Part shown: piece by piece, positions 1 through 8,500 of the stretch
How the letters are laid out: the number at the start of each line of letters is the position of its first letter
Numbering within the stretch: position 1 is the first letter of the stretch
Origin: a bacterium UBA6115
Lineage (GTDB): Bacteria; Bacillota_A; Clostridia; Christensenellales; Aristaeellaceae
Reading direction: 5' to 3'
Length of the DNA: 27,080 bases
NCBI GenBank assembly: GCA_002428405.1
Contig: DIWD01000040.1
Span: forward strand, 2,413-29,492
The notes under the pieces: generated by a model
Databases searched by the model: none
What the model saw: only the letters and a program-made list of their open reading frames with translations
What the model was told of the DNA's origin: nothing
Position numbers and translations under genes: made by a program

Positions 1-969
1 TACAGAAAAAGAATGGAAATGATCGACCTTGACATTGTGCACGCGCACAGCCCTTTCTCAGCCGGAAAGGAAGCGCTTCGTCTGGCAAGGGAGAGAAAAC
101 TGCCGGTGATCGCATCTTTTCATTCCAAATACTATGACGATTTCCTAAAAGTCACGCACAGTGAGACCTTGGCGAAAATGATAGTCAATAATATCATTAG
201 TTTTTATATGCGCTGCGATGAAGTATGGGCGGTATCCGAAAGAAGCGCAGACGTACTCAAGTCCTACGGTTACAGGGGAAATGTCCTTGTCATGCCAAAC
301 GGCGTGACCATGCGGACTGCTGACCAGCAGAAAATCAAGGAAGTTGAAGAGCGTTTTTCACTGGGATCTTTTCCCATGCTCCTGTTCGTCGGGCAGATCA
401 ACTGGAAAAAGAACATTTTGCGCGTGCTTGAAGCCGCCTCTCTCCTGCACCAGTCAGGCATGTCATTCCGCCTGCTGCTTGCCGGGCAGGGTCCGGACGA
501 GAAGATGGTCCAGGAAAAGATCAAGGAGCTTGGCCTTGACGGCTGCGCCATGATGACAGGTCATATCGCAGATTTACCCACTCTTGACGCTTTATACGCA
601 CGGGCTGCTGTTTTCACCTTTCCCTCTTTGTATGACAATGCGCCCATGGTCGTGCGGGAAGCCGCCGTCATGGGTACGCCGGCCGTACTTGTTTCAGGAA
701 GCAGCGCAGCAGAAATCATCCATGACGGCGCGAACGGATTCCTGTGCCGGGATGATTCCAACGACCTCTACCGGGTCTTGCGCAATGCCTTGACAGATCC
801 GGAAAAGACGAGGTATATCGGCATACAGGCCCGTACCACCATCCCCCTCCCTTGGGGTGACATCATGGAAAAAGCAGTTTGTCGATATGACGAGCTGGTG
901 AAAGAGAAAAAAGGCAAAAAACGCAGGTATTACGCTCAAAAACCAGCTACAAAGGCCTTGCGGGGATGA
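1..969 (+). CDS. Glycosyltransferase family 4 (GT-B fold), 5' end missing
   Basis: The reading frame is open to the left edge, so the N-terminal Rossmann half begins outside the window; the first in-frame ATG, at 13, is internal to the fold. The visible part starts with the IVHAHSP stretch typical of GT4 enzymes, continues through the second domain (LLFVGQINWKKN, then GQGPDE), and has the donor-site region FPSLYDNAPMVVREA. There the usual E-x7-E pair appears as D-x7-E. These enzymes move a sugar from a nucleotide-sugar to a lipid or glycan acceptor at the inner membrane face. The closest general resemblance is to diacylglycerol or phosphatidylinositol glycosyltransferases, but the acceptor cannot be read from sequence. 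The C-terminus is a lysine/arginine-rich tail (KEKKGKKRR). The stop overlaps the mnmG start by 4 bases (ATGA), so the two are probably co-transcribed. Confidence 0.88.
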   Translation, partial: YRKRMEMIDLDIVHAHSPFSAGKEALRLARERKLPVIASFHSKYYDDFLKVTHSETLAKMIVNNIISFYMRCDEVWAVSERSADVLKSYGYRGNVLVMPNGVTMRTADQQKIKEVEERFSLGSFPMLLFVGQINWKKNILRVLEAASLLHQSGMSFRLLLAGQGPDEKMVQEKIKELGLDGCAMMTGHIADLPTLDALYARAAVFTFPSLYDNAPMVVREAAVMGTPAVLVSGSSAAEIIHDGANGFLCRDDSNDLYRVLRNALTDPEKTRYIGIQARTTIPLPWGDIMEKAVCRYDELVKEKKGKKRRYYAQKPATKALRG

Positions 970-2759
970 ACGGGGCGAACAGATTTGACATCATCGTCAT
1001 TGGCGCCGGACACGCAGGATGTGAAGCAGCGCTGGCCTGTGCCAGGCTTGGCCTTTGTACAGCAATGATAACATTGAACATTGACAGCATCGCATTGATG
1101 CCCTGCAACCCTTCCGTCGGAGGGACAGGAAAAGGCCAGCTGGTACGCGAAGTCGATGCCCTGGGCGGCGAGATGGGCCTGGCAATTGATGACACCACGC
1201 TTCAAAGCCGGATGCTCAATACCGGAAAAGGCCCGGCAGTCCAATCCCTGCGCGCGCAGGCTGATAAACGCCAGTACCAAAAGCGAATGATGCGCGCATT
1301 GTTTTCACAGGAAAACCTATTTATTATTCAAGCGGAGGCGACGGACATCCTCACTGGTTCCGGAGAAGTCACAGGTGTCAAAACCATCAGCGGCCAGGTG
1401 ATCCCTTGTAAAGCAGTTATTGTTGCAGCCGGGGTGTATCTGAACAGCCGCATCATTATCGGGGAAACGCACTGGCATTCCGGCCCCCAAGGATTGTCAA
1501 GCGCAGACCGCCTCTCCGAGGCATTGCAGAACCTTGGTTTTCAAATCAGGCGGTTCAAGACAGGCACACCTGCCCGAATCGACGCGCGCAGCATCGATTT
1601 CAGTCAGATGGAAGCGCAACCGGGCGATGAACCGATTGTTCCGTTTTCCTTTCTGACAGACAAAACACTTCAAAACCTTGAGAAATGTTTCCTGACCTGG
1701 ACGAATGAGCAGACACACGAAATCATCAGAAGGAACCTTCACCGCTCCCCCATGTTTTCAGGCGATATCAAGGGAACCGGCGCGCGATACTGCCCCTCGA
1801 TTGAGGACAAGGTTTCGCGCTTTGCGAATAAGGACAGGCACCAGGTATTCCTTGAACCGGAAGGGCTTGCGCATCCTGAATGGTACGCTCAGGGGCTCTC
1901 CTCCAGTCTGCCTGAGGACGTCCAATGGGACATGTACAGAAGTGTGCAGGGTCTTCAGCACGCCCGGCTGACCAGGCTTGCCTATGCGATTGAATATGAC
2001 TGCATCAATCCTCTAGACCTGACGCCCACTATGGCATCCCATCATATTCCAGGCCTGTATTTTGCCGGGCAGATCAATGGCACCTCAGGGTATGAGGAAG
2101 CGGCGGCACAGGGCATCCTTGCCGGCATCAACGCAAGCCTGTACCTGAAGGGCAGGGATCCGTTCATCCTTACCAGGGAACAGGCGTATATTGGCGTTTT
2201 AGCTGATGATTTGAGCAGCAAGGGTGTTGACGAGCCATACCGCATGATGACAGGTCGGGTCGAGTACCGTTTATCCCTCCGTCAGGACAACGCGGATTTA
2301 CGCCTGACACACCTGGCGCATGCGATCGGCCTGGCCAGCGACGAGCGGCTTTTAAGGGCTGAACGAAAGGAGAGGGAGACGGATGAACTGCTCCGTGCGT
2401 TCCGGGAAAGCCACAGACAATCAAACAGCGGCCCTGACAGACCGGCCATTGTCCAGCCAGGCAGCGGTTATTCCCCCGATGCTGTCAGGCAAGCTGATAT
2501 ACAAATGAAATATGAGGGATACTTGAGCAAGGAAGCCGCACAGATCAAGACGGCCAAGGCGATGGAAGACTGGCGTCTTCCAGACGATATGGATTATTTG
2601 TCCATCGCTTCGCTCAGGATTGAATCAAGGCAGAAACTGACGCGCCAGAGACCGTATTCCCTTGGACAGGCTTCGCGCATTCCAGGCGTAACCCCAGCTG
2701 ATGTCGCGGTACTGTCAGTCTGGCTGAAAAAGCACATGGCAAACGTGGAAACACTTTAG
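966..2759 (+). CDS. mnmG: tRNA uridine-5-carboxymethylaminomethyl modification enzyme MnmG (GidA)
   Basis: MnmG is the FAD-dependent partner of the GTPase MnmE; together they modify C5 of the wobble uridine (xm5U34) in tRNAs reading split codon boxes. The 597-residue protein starts with the dinucleotide-binding GAGHAGCEAA motif (about residues 13-22), followed by the family blocks MPCNPSVGGTGKG and the FAD-binding region GYEEAAAQGILAGINA. The helical C-terminal MnmE/tRNA-binding part (YLSKEAAQI, then SRIPGVTPADVAVL) is present. Most homologues have about 620-630 residues, so it is slightly short but shows no break. The start ATG overlaps the glycosyltransferase stop, suggesting translational coupling; I see only a weak AAGG upstream. 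The stop lies 3 bases from the stop of the convergent SCIFF maturase gene, and I see no terminator between them. mnmE is not in the window. Confidence 0.96.
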   Translation: MNGANRFDIIVIGAGHAGCEAALACARLGLCTAMITLNIDSIALMPCNPSVGGTGKGQLVREVDALGGEMGLAIDDTTLQSRMLNTGKGPAVQSLRAQADKRQYQKRMMRALFSQENLFIIQAEATDILTGSGEVTGVKTISGQVIPCKAVIVAAGVYLNSRIIIGETHWHSGPQGLSSADRLSEALQNLGFQIRRFKTGTPARIDARSIDFSQMEAQPGDEPIVPFSFLTDKTLQNLEKCFLTWTNEQTHEIIRRNLHRSPMFSGDIKGTGARYCPSIEDKVSRFANKDRHQVFLEPEGLAHPEWYAQGLSSSLPEDVQWDMYRSVQGLQHARLTRLAYAIEYDCINPLDLTPTMASHHIPGLYFAGQINGTSGYEEAAAQGILAGINASLYLKGRDPFILTREQAYIGVLADDLSSKGVDEPYRMMTGRVEYRLSLRQDNADLRLTHLAHAIGLASDERLLRAERKERETDELLRAFRESHRQSNSGPDRPAIVQPGSGYSPDAVRQADIQMKYEGYLSKEAAQIKTAKAMEDWRLPDDMDYLSIASLRIESRQKLTRQRPYSLGQASRIPGVTPADVAVLSVWLKKHMANVETL

Positions 2760-2762
2760 TTC

Positions 2763-4160
2763 CTATCCCTCTTGAATGACAATATTCATATCATCCGTGA
2801 GAGCTGCCCGCAGCATGATGGCGCATTCAATACGCTTCTTAAACAGTTCACATCCCAGGCTATAAATACCGTTCATATTGCCTGTGGCATGGCAGGCATT
2901 GGCCGCGCAGCCGCCTGCGCAATATAGCTTGGACCAGCATGCGCGGCATTCCGGGTGCGAATATAGATTGTTTTTACTGAACTCGTCCCGCAGTTTCAGG
3001 TTTGTTACCCCATGTTCCAAATCCCCAAGCCGATACTGCTCCTCGCCAACAAACTGGTGACAAGGGTACAGATCGCCTTCGGGCGTGACAGCCATATACT
3101 CAGTGCCGGATCCGCAGCCTGACAGGCGTTTATATACACAGGGGCCATGTTCCAGATCTATGTTATAGTGATAAAAGCTAAAGCCCCGGCCCAGGCGTTC
3201 CCGGCGGAGCATTTCTACCGCCAGGAGTTCATATTGCTTGTACAGGATCGGGAGGTCTTCTTCTCTCAGCGCACAGGGATCGCCTTGCTTCATGACAACA
3301 GGTTCCATGCTCAGCTGTGTAAAGCCAAGGTCCGCCATGTGCAGGATGTCACTGAGAAAATCTGTATTCTGCCGGGTATAGGTACCGCGGATGTAGTACC
3401 CCTTTTCACCCCGCTGCTGAACAAAGCGCTGAAACCTGGGGACGACATGGTCATAGCTGCCATTCCCATTTCGGTCAACACGGAAACGGTCGTGCACTTC
3501 CTTTCGCCCGTCAAGGCTTAGCACGACATTTTGCATTTCCTGATTGCAAAATGCAATGACCTCCTCATCCAGCAAAACGCCGTTTGTGGTGAGCGTGAAC
3601 CGGAATACTTTATTGTGCTCCTTTTCCAGTTCCCGGCCGTATTGCACCAGCGCCTTGACGACATTCCAGTTGAGAAGCGGCTCGCCTCCAAAAAAGTCAA
3701 CCTCCAGATGCCTACGGCCCGTTGAATTATTGATGAGAAAATCCAGCGCTTTTTTACCTGTCTGAAGGCTCATGAGACCTGCGCTGCCATGGTAGCTCCC
3801 TTGTCCGGCAAAACAATAACTGCAGGCAAGGTTGCACACATGCGCGACATGCAGGCACAGCGCTTTGACAGCGGCACCGTTTTGTTTCAGTTTGCCAGCG
3901 TGCGCCTCAAAGGCGTCACTGGTATAAAGCTTGCCTGCTTCACGAAGCGCATCCAGCTCATCCAGCAGGTTTTCGGCAGCCTCCCCCGTCAGTTCCGGTT
4001 CATCCGGATACAGCTTCCTCAGGCACTCAATGGTCTCCTCCCTGTTCAGGGTTTCATACAAATGAATCGCCTGAAGTGAAACCGCATCAGTAAGGTGGAT
4101 GGAACCGCTGTAAACATCCAGGGCAATATGATAGCCGTTTTGGGAAAAGGTATGGATCAT
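2763..4160 (-). CDS. SCIFF peptide maturase, radical SAM/SPASM thioether-forming enzyme
   Basis: This 465-residue protein matches the enzymes (CteB, Tte1186) that install a cysteine-to-threonine thioether in the SCIFF peptide. About 100 N-terminal residues form the leader-recognition (RRE-like) part. Then comes the radical SAM cluster C109-x3-C113-x2-C116 (CNLACSYC), and FFGGEPLLNW, typical of the fold. The C-terminal SPASM region carries the cysteines for two auxiliary iron-sulfur clusters, including CGSGTEYMAVTPEGDLYPC and CRACWSKLYCAGGCAANAC. All expected cysteines appear intact, so the enzyme should be active. It is cytoplasmic and oxygen-sensitive by family. The Shine-Dalgarno GGAGG (4164-4168) is only 3 bases from the ATG, closer than usual, and directly follows the U-tract of a hairpin. 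The precursor gene lies 61 bases upstream on the same strand, as is standard for this pair. Confidence 0.95.
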   Translation of the reverse strand: MIHTFSQNGYHIALDVYSGSIHLTDAVSLQAIHLYETLNREETIECLRKLYPDEPELTGEAAENLLDELDALREAGKLYTSDAFEAHAGKLKQNGAAVKALCLHVAHVCNLACSYCFAGQGSYHGSAGLMSLQTGKKALDFLINNSTGRRHLEVDFFGGEPLLNWNVVKALVQYGRELEKEHNKVFRFTLTTNGVLLDEEVIAFCNQEMQNVVLSLDGRKEVHDRFRVDRNGNGSYDHVVPRFQRFVQQRGEKGYYIRGTYTRQNTDFLSDILHMADLGFTQLSMEPVVMKQGDPCALREEDLPILYKQYELLAVEMLRRERLGRGFSFYHYNIDLEHGPCVYKRLSGCGSGTEYMAVTPEGDLYPCHQFVGEEQYRLGDLEHGVTNLKLRDEFSKNNLYSHPECRACWSKLYCAGGCAANACHATGNMNGIYSLGCELFKKRIECAIMLRAALTDDMNIVIQEG

Positions 4161-4168
4161 AAACCTCC

Positions 4169-4193
4169 AAAAAACCGCCCTGAATCAGGCGGT
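4169..4193 (-). terminator. Intrinsic terminator or attenuator between SCIFF precursor and maturase
   Basis: On the minus strand a stem ACCGCC/GGCGGT (arms 4188-4193 and 4174-4179) with an 8-base loop is followed by a run of six T, the last being at 4169. This has the form of a factor-independent terminator. It sits between the precursor stop (4222) and the maturase start (4160), so most transcripts from the SCIFF promoter would be expected to end here and a minority to read into the enzyme gene. The maturase Shine-Dalgarno starts immediately after the T-run. Confidence 0.75.
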
Positions 4194-4221
4194 CTTGATG
4201 CAGTATGGCAATTGCGCTTGA

Positions 4222-4365
4222 TCAGTCCTTTTCCTTCTCGCACGGTTGATTGGCAACACCGCAGGAAGTCTTGCAGGCAGACTGGCAGGAGGTTTGGCAC
4301 TCGCCGCACCCGCCATTGCCAAGGCTTGCCTTTAAGTCTCTTGTTGACAGCGTCTTGATTTTCAT
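4222..4365 (-). CDS. SCIFF ranthipeptide precursor (six cysteines in forty-five residues)
   Basis: A 47-residue peptide starts MKIKTLSTRDLKASL and continues with the hallmark core CGECQTSCQSACKTSC. The six cysteines are C20, C23, C27, C31, C35 and C42. The N-terminal leader is recognised by the maturase; the cysteine core is the substrate. In characterised SCIFF peptides the cysteine preceding KTSC (here C31) is bridged to the threonine right after KTSC. Here that position is glycine (G36, codon GGT), followed by VANQPC. The Shine-Dalgarno GAGGTG (4372-4377) is 6 bases from the ATG and a near-consensus promoter lies upstream, so the gene should be strongly expressed. No dedicated transporter or protease is beside it, as is normal for SCIFF loci. 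The biological role of SCIFF is not settled; links to quorum sensing have been proposed in clostridia. Confidence 0.95.
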   Translation of the reverse strand: MKIKTLSTRDLKASLGNGGCGECQTSCQSACKTSCGVANQPCEKEKD

Positions 4366-4395
4366 ATCATTCACCTCATCTTCCAGATAATTGGT

Positions 4396-4424
4396 ATTTT
4401 ATCCATACAGGCCGTCCGTGTCAA
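4396..4424 (-). promoter_or_regulatory. Sigma-A-type promoter of the SCIFF precursor gene
   Basis: On the minus strand a perfect -35 TTGACA (4419-4424) and a 5-of-6 -10 TAAAAT (4396-4401) are separated by exactly 17 bases. Transcription should begin near 4389, about 24 bases before the SCIFF ATG. Confidence 0.85.
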
Positions 4425-4490
4425 GGATTTGCCAGGGAGGTCCGCTGATGGTATAATCCGCCTTGCGTGCTTTGTTTCCCGCCGGCATAT

Positions 4491-4937
4491 TCACTGATTT
4501 CGTTTCCCCTTGAAGAATGTGTCCAGCAGAATTTTTGCTTCCTTCTGCATCAAGCCTCCCTGGCAAACTGTATGGTGATGAAAAACCGGGTCCATGGGTA
4601 GTGCGTAGACGCTGCCACAGCAGCCGTACTGACTGTCAAAAGCGGCGAACACGCAGCGGTCCAGCCCTGAGAGGATGATGGCGCCTGCGCACATGGGGCA
4701 GGGTTCCAGGGTAACAAACATCACGCATCCCTTCAGCTGCTTTGTTCCCAGCGCTTTCTGCGCACAGGTGATTGCCAGTATTTCTGCATGGGCAAGCGCA
4801 TCATTTCGCGAAACCTGCTCGTTGTGAGCTTCAGCGATGATGGTGTCATCACAGACAATGACTGCGCCAACCGGCACTTCACAGGGGTCCTCAGCCGCTT
4901 TCCTGATCGCCGCGGACATAAAAGCCGAATCCTGCAT
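4491..4937 (-). CDS. tadA: tRNA-specific adenosine deaminase TadA
   Basis: TadA converts A34 to inosine in tRNA-Arg(ACG). The 148-residue protein has the full zinc-deaminase set: H50-A-E52, with E52 as the proton shuttle, and PCPMC providing C79 and C82 as zinc ligands. The length is typical (about 150-165). The start at 4937 is preceded by GGAGGA (4945-4950) at 7 bases. An overlapping ATG at 4941 is in another frame and leads nowhere. An extended -10 box lies just upstream. The gene is divergent from the nitroreductase; it precedes the SCIFF gene on the same strand, but SCIFF has its own promoter. Cytosine deaminases share the fold, but the spacing and the LEPCPMCAGAI block are those of TadA. 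Confidence 0.95.
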   Translation of the reverse strand: MQDSAFMSAAIRKAAEDPCEVPVGAVIVCDDTIIAEAHNEQVSRNDALAHAEILAITCAQKALGTKQLKGCVMFVTLEPCPMCAGAIILSGLDRCVFAAFDSQYGCCGSVYALPMDPVFHHHTVCQGGLMQKEAKILLDTFFKGKRNQ

Positions 4938-4956
4938 CCATCTTTCCTCCAGAAAG

Positions 4957-4965
4957 ATTGTAGCA
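4957..4965 (-). promoter_or_regulatory. Extended -10 promoter for tadA
   Basis: The minus strand reads TGCTACAAT, an extended -10 (TGn) followed by TACAAT (4957-4962), with no recognisable -35 at 17 bases. Initiation about 7 bases downstream, near 4950, would put the Shine-Dalgarno at the very 5' end of the message, leaving a leader of about 13 bases. Confidence 0.6.
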
Positions 4966-4986
4966 TAAAAACAGGGAGACTATACA
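4958..4986 (+). promoter_or_regulatory. Possible weak promoter for the nitroreductase gene
   Basis: TTGTAG (4958-4963), a 17-base spacer and TATACA (4981-4986) give a weak match. Its -35 overlaps the tadA -10. Initiation would fall close to the ATG at 4996, which has no Shine-Dalgarno at normal distance, so the message could be nearly leaderless. Confidence 0.35.
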
Positions 4987-4995
4987 GACAGTAAT

Positions 4996-5568
4996 ATGGA
5001 AAACGATATCATCAGAGCCATCAAAAGCCGCCGCTCTCATCGTGCCTATCATGCTGAACAGATCAGCGGGGAACAGATTGACACACTGATGAATGCTGCG
5101 CTCGCCTCACCCTCTGCCAACAACCTGCAGCCCTGGCACTTCAGTTTTGTTCAGGACCAGGACTTGCTTGATCAAATCCATCAGGAAGCTGCCATGGCAG
5201 CGCTGAATCAGTCCGAAGGATCTCCCAGCACACGTTTTTTCGATATCAATTTCCATGTGTTTTATCATGCGCCAACCGTCATATTCATTTCTACTCCCAA
5301 AGGCCAGCCTTTTGCGGAACTTGACTGCGGTATTGCTGCGCAGAATATCGTTCTTGCGGCTGAAAGCATGGGCCTTGGCAGCGTCATCCTGGGCCTGCCC
5401 AGGGGTGCGTTTTCTGGCCCGGCGAAAGCCGGATTCGAGACTGCGCTCAGGTTTCCAAAAGGATATGTCTTCACCATTGCCGTCGCAGTCGGTATTCCTG
5501 CGGATGAAAAGCCCGCCCATGATATACACCCGGAAAAAGTCACCATGATTGGAAAGACTCAGGATTGA
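4996..5568 (+). CDS. Nitroreductase-family flavoprotein
   Basis: A 190-residue, single-domain protein of the FMN-dependent nitroreductase family. RRSHRAY (about residues 12-18) is the basic N-terminal FMN-phosphate motif, SPSANNLQPWHF is the second FMN-contact block, and AAESMGLGSVILGLPRG is the usual helix and loop near the flavin and dimer interface. These proteins reduce nitroaromatics, quinones or other electrophiles with NAD(P)H in the cytoplasm; the substrate cannot be deduced here. Length is normal for the short clostridial subgroup. There is no good Shine-Dalgarno before the ATG. The stop lies 23 bases upstream of the GTG start of the large secreted protein, so the two may share a transcript. 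Confidence 0.88.
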   Translation: MENDIIRAIKSRRSHRAYHAEQISGEQIDTLMNAALASPSANNLQPWHFSFVQDQDLLDQIHQEAAMAALNQSEGSPSTRFFDINFHVFYHAPTVIFISTPKGQPFAELDCGIAAQNIVLAAESMGLGSVILGLPRGAFSGPAKAGFETALRFPKGYVFTIAVAVGIPADEKPAHDIHPEKVTMIGKTQD

Positions 5569-5591
5569 TAGAATTGTCGGAGGAATCAGCA

Positions 5592-8500
5592 GTGCACAAT
5601 CAAGAACGCCTGAAAAAGGCAACGGCATCACTCGCTTTTATTTTATTTCTCCTCTTCCTATTGCCCGCTTTCGCCCAGGATACCGCCGTCACCGGCAGCG
5701 TTTTTTTTGACGCGAATGGCAACGGCCTGTTTGATGTGGCTGAAAAGTCTGTGAAAGGTGCAGAGCTGGCCCTAATCAGCATATCCGGTGCAAGTGAAAG
5801 CCTAATCAGCCATGTCACTTCAAACCAGGACGGGCAATACAGGTTTACATCAGTACCGCCGGGCGATGTTTATTTGCAGGTCAGCCTGCCGGATGACTTG
5901 CTGTTTACCACATATACTGAAAGTGGAAGCGCCGCACTCCCGTCCTCCGGCAGCAAGGGAAGAACCCCTGTCTTCCCAATAAAACCAGGCGAAGAGATCC
6001 AGCGGCTCATTGGTGCTGCCAGGCAAGGCGCTTATATCAATGTGACTGCGTTTGGGGATGATAACCTCAACGGCGGACGCTTCAGCAGTGAACCGCTGTT
6101 AAAAGGAGTCGAAATCGCGCTGGTTTTTGAACTGGACGGTCAGCAGTATACAGTTGCAGAGGCAAAAACAGACAAGGATGGGTTCGCTCAGCTCAGGGAC
6201 CTGACACCATCTGAGTACCGCTTGTGGGCGAGGATGCCGGAACCTTACATCATCGGTCCGATTGGGCAAAAGATTAACCCGTTTTACAACATTATTCCTC
6301 CAACCGACAGCAATGAAGGATTCTCAGAGCCTTTCAGCCTTCAGCGAAGCCTGGGCGTTGGAATCGGCGGGGTCATGGCAGGCAGCCTGTCAGGGCGGAT
6401 ATGGATGGATGCCAACATGGACGGCGTAATGGATGAGAACGAAGGCGGATACCCAGGCGTTACGATAACCTTGTCACCCCTTGTCATGGGCGTCGAGAGA
6501 AGCCTGGTAACAGCTCAGGAAGATGAGTTTAATTTCAACCATTTACAGCCCGGTATGTACCGCCTCAGCGCTTTGCTGCCTGAAGGCGTCATGTTTGCGT
6601 TGGAGAACAGCCCCTCTATATTCCATGACGGATTCACTGACAGCCAAAATACGCAGATTCAAGTCGAAGAAGGCCTTGAGACCATTTTGGATCCTATTGG
6701 TGTGATGTCATCATCCAGTATTTCTGTCATTGCCTTTCATGACGTAAACACCAACGGACTTCCTGATGAAGGTGAACCGGCATTCATCGGTGCGACGGCA
6801 GAGGTCCTTACGGATGGGGAAGTATCAGCCCTTGCCATGTCCGACAGCGAGGGCAAAGCCCTGCTTCAGCGTGTTCGGGGCGGGAATGTTTCTTTACGGA
6901 TGAGTCTGCCTGATTCCCAGGTTTTCAGCGTATACGGCGGAGAAAACGGGAATGTGTTTTCCTCATTGTCTGCCGCCAGTCAGGTCACGATAGAAAAGCA
7001 GCTTGGGAATGGGGAACAATTGACGCTCTTTGCCGGAGTGACCATTCCATCTGCCATAACCGGCACCCTCTTTGATGATGCGGACCTTTCCGGCGCATAT
7101 GAACAGGGCGAAACGAAACTCGCTGGTTTTACTGTTCAGGCCGTCAATTCCGATGGCGTTGCCGCATCAGAAGCACTTACGGATGAAAATGGCCAATACC
7201 TGTTGGAAGATCTTGTCCCCACTGACTACACCGTGCGAATTCTGCTGGTGTCGCCATTTGTCTTTTCTCCGGCGTCCAGTTCAAGCGCTTCGATAAAGAA
7301 TCAAATCATCTCACAGACGCCGGATTATGGCATTACCGATGTACTCACACTCAAACCAGGGCAAATCCTCGAACATGTTGACGCTGGCGCGTTCCGTTCC
7401 GCAGTCATCACCGGCGCTGTCCTGTTGGGGGATGAATCGGACGGCTTCACCGGAACTCAGGGAGGACTGTCGGGCATTCGGATCGAATTGGTTGAGGAAA
7501 GCGGGGTTCCTGTATCAGTGTACACAATCGCTGCAACCGACAGCCAAGGCGCGTTTTCACTCAAGGGGGCATTGCCGGGAAGTTACCGGCTTAGGTTCAC
7601 CTTGACCGATGGGGTCAAGCTGAGCAAACCATATATGGATGATCCTGTTTTTCAAACAGAAGTTTTTAATGTCAGAACAAGCGATATTCTTGCGCTTGAG
7701 CCTATTTTCGCTGTAAAAACCGGCACCTTGTCCGGGCTTGCGTTTTTTGACAGGGACAGCGACGGAATATTCAGCAATGGCGATACAGGACTGAAAGGCG
7801 CAAACATCAGGATCAAGAATCAGTTAAGCGGTGAAACATATGAACTTGTCAGCGGCGATGACGGCCGATACATAATTGGCGGAATCCGGCCCGGCACCTA
7901 TGAGACCACAGTATATCTGCCGGCAGGATTCATTCTATCCAACAGCGAAAACAGCCTGGCTCCTGCCTCTTTGACCGGTATTTCCACAGCGATGCTGGAG
8001 TTTCTGATGGGTACAGCGATTGACAGCACAACCTTGGCCGCTGTCGTGCCCCTTTCCATCAGCGGAGTTGGTTATTACGACCATGACCTGAACAAGAAAT
8101 ACGATTCGCAGGCTGATACTCCCTATCCTGCGCAATTCACATTGACGCATCAAGGCACAGGCAGCGTGTTCAGCCTGAGCGCGGACCTGCAGGGCGCTTT
8201 TTCCCAGTCCCCTGTATACCCGGGAAAATATGAGCTGAAGATCAGTTTGCCAGAGGACCATCTGTTGACAGCGCCTGAATCAGCCACACAGGATGGCGCA
8301 TTATGGACATCCGATATTGCTCTTGACCAAACAAATACCAGCATCGAACTTGCTGTTGTGCAGCTATCCGGTCTTTTTGGAACTGTCTGGAATATGGACG
8401 GGAGCCTGGATGGCATCGAGGGCCTGTCCATCACACTCAACGATACTAACGGGAACCCGTTGCAGGAGACATCTACGGACGCCAATGGGCACTTCGAATT

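Noticed and set aside
5565..5591. Upstream TTG starts for the large secreted protein
   Set aside because: They would put acidic residues (ELSEES) before the signal peptide and lack a Shine-Dalgarno, whereas GTG 5592 has GGAGGA at the right distance.
5107..5631. 174-codon frame antisense to the nitroreductase
   Set aside because: It is a shadow of the nitroreductase gene; it has no recognisable domain or ribosome site.
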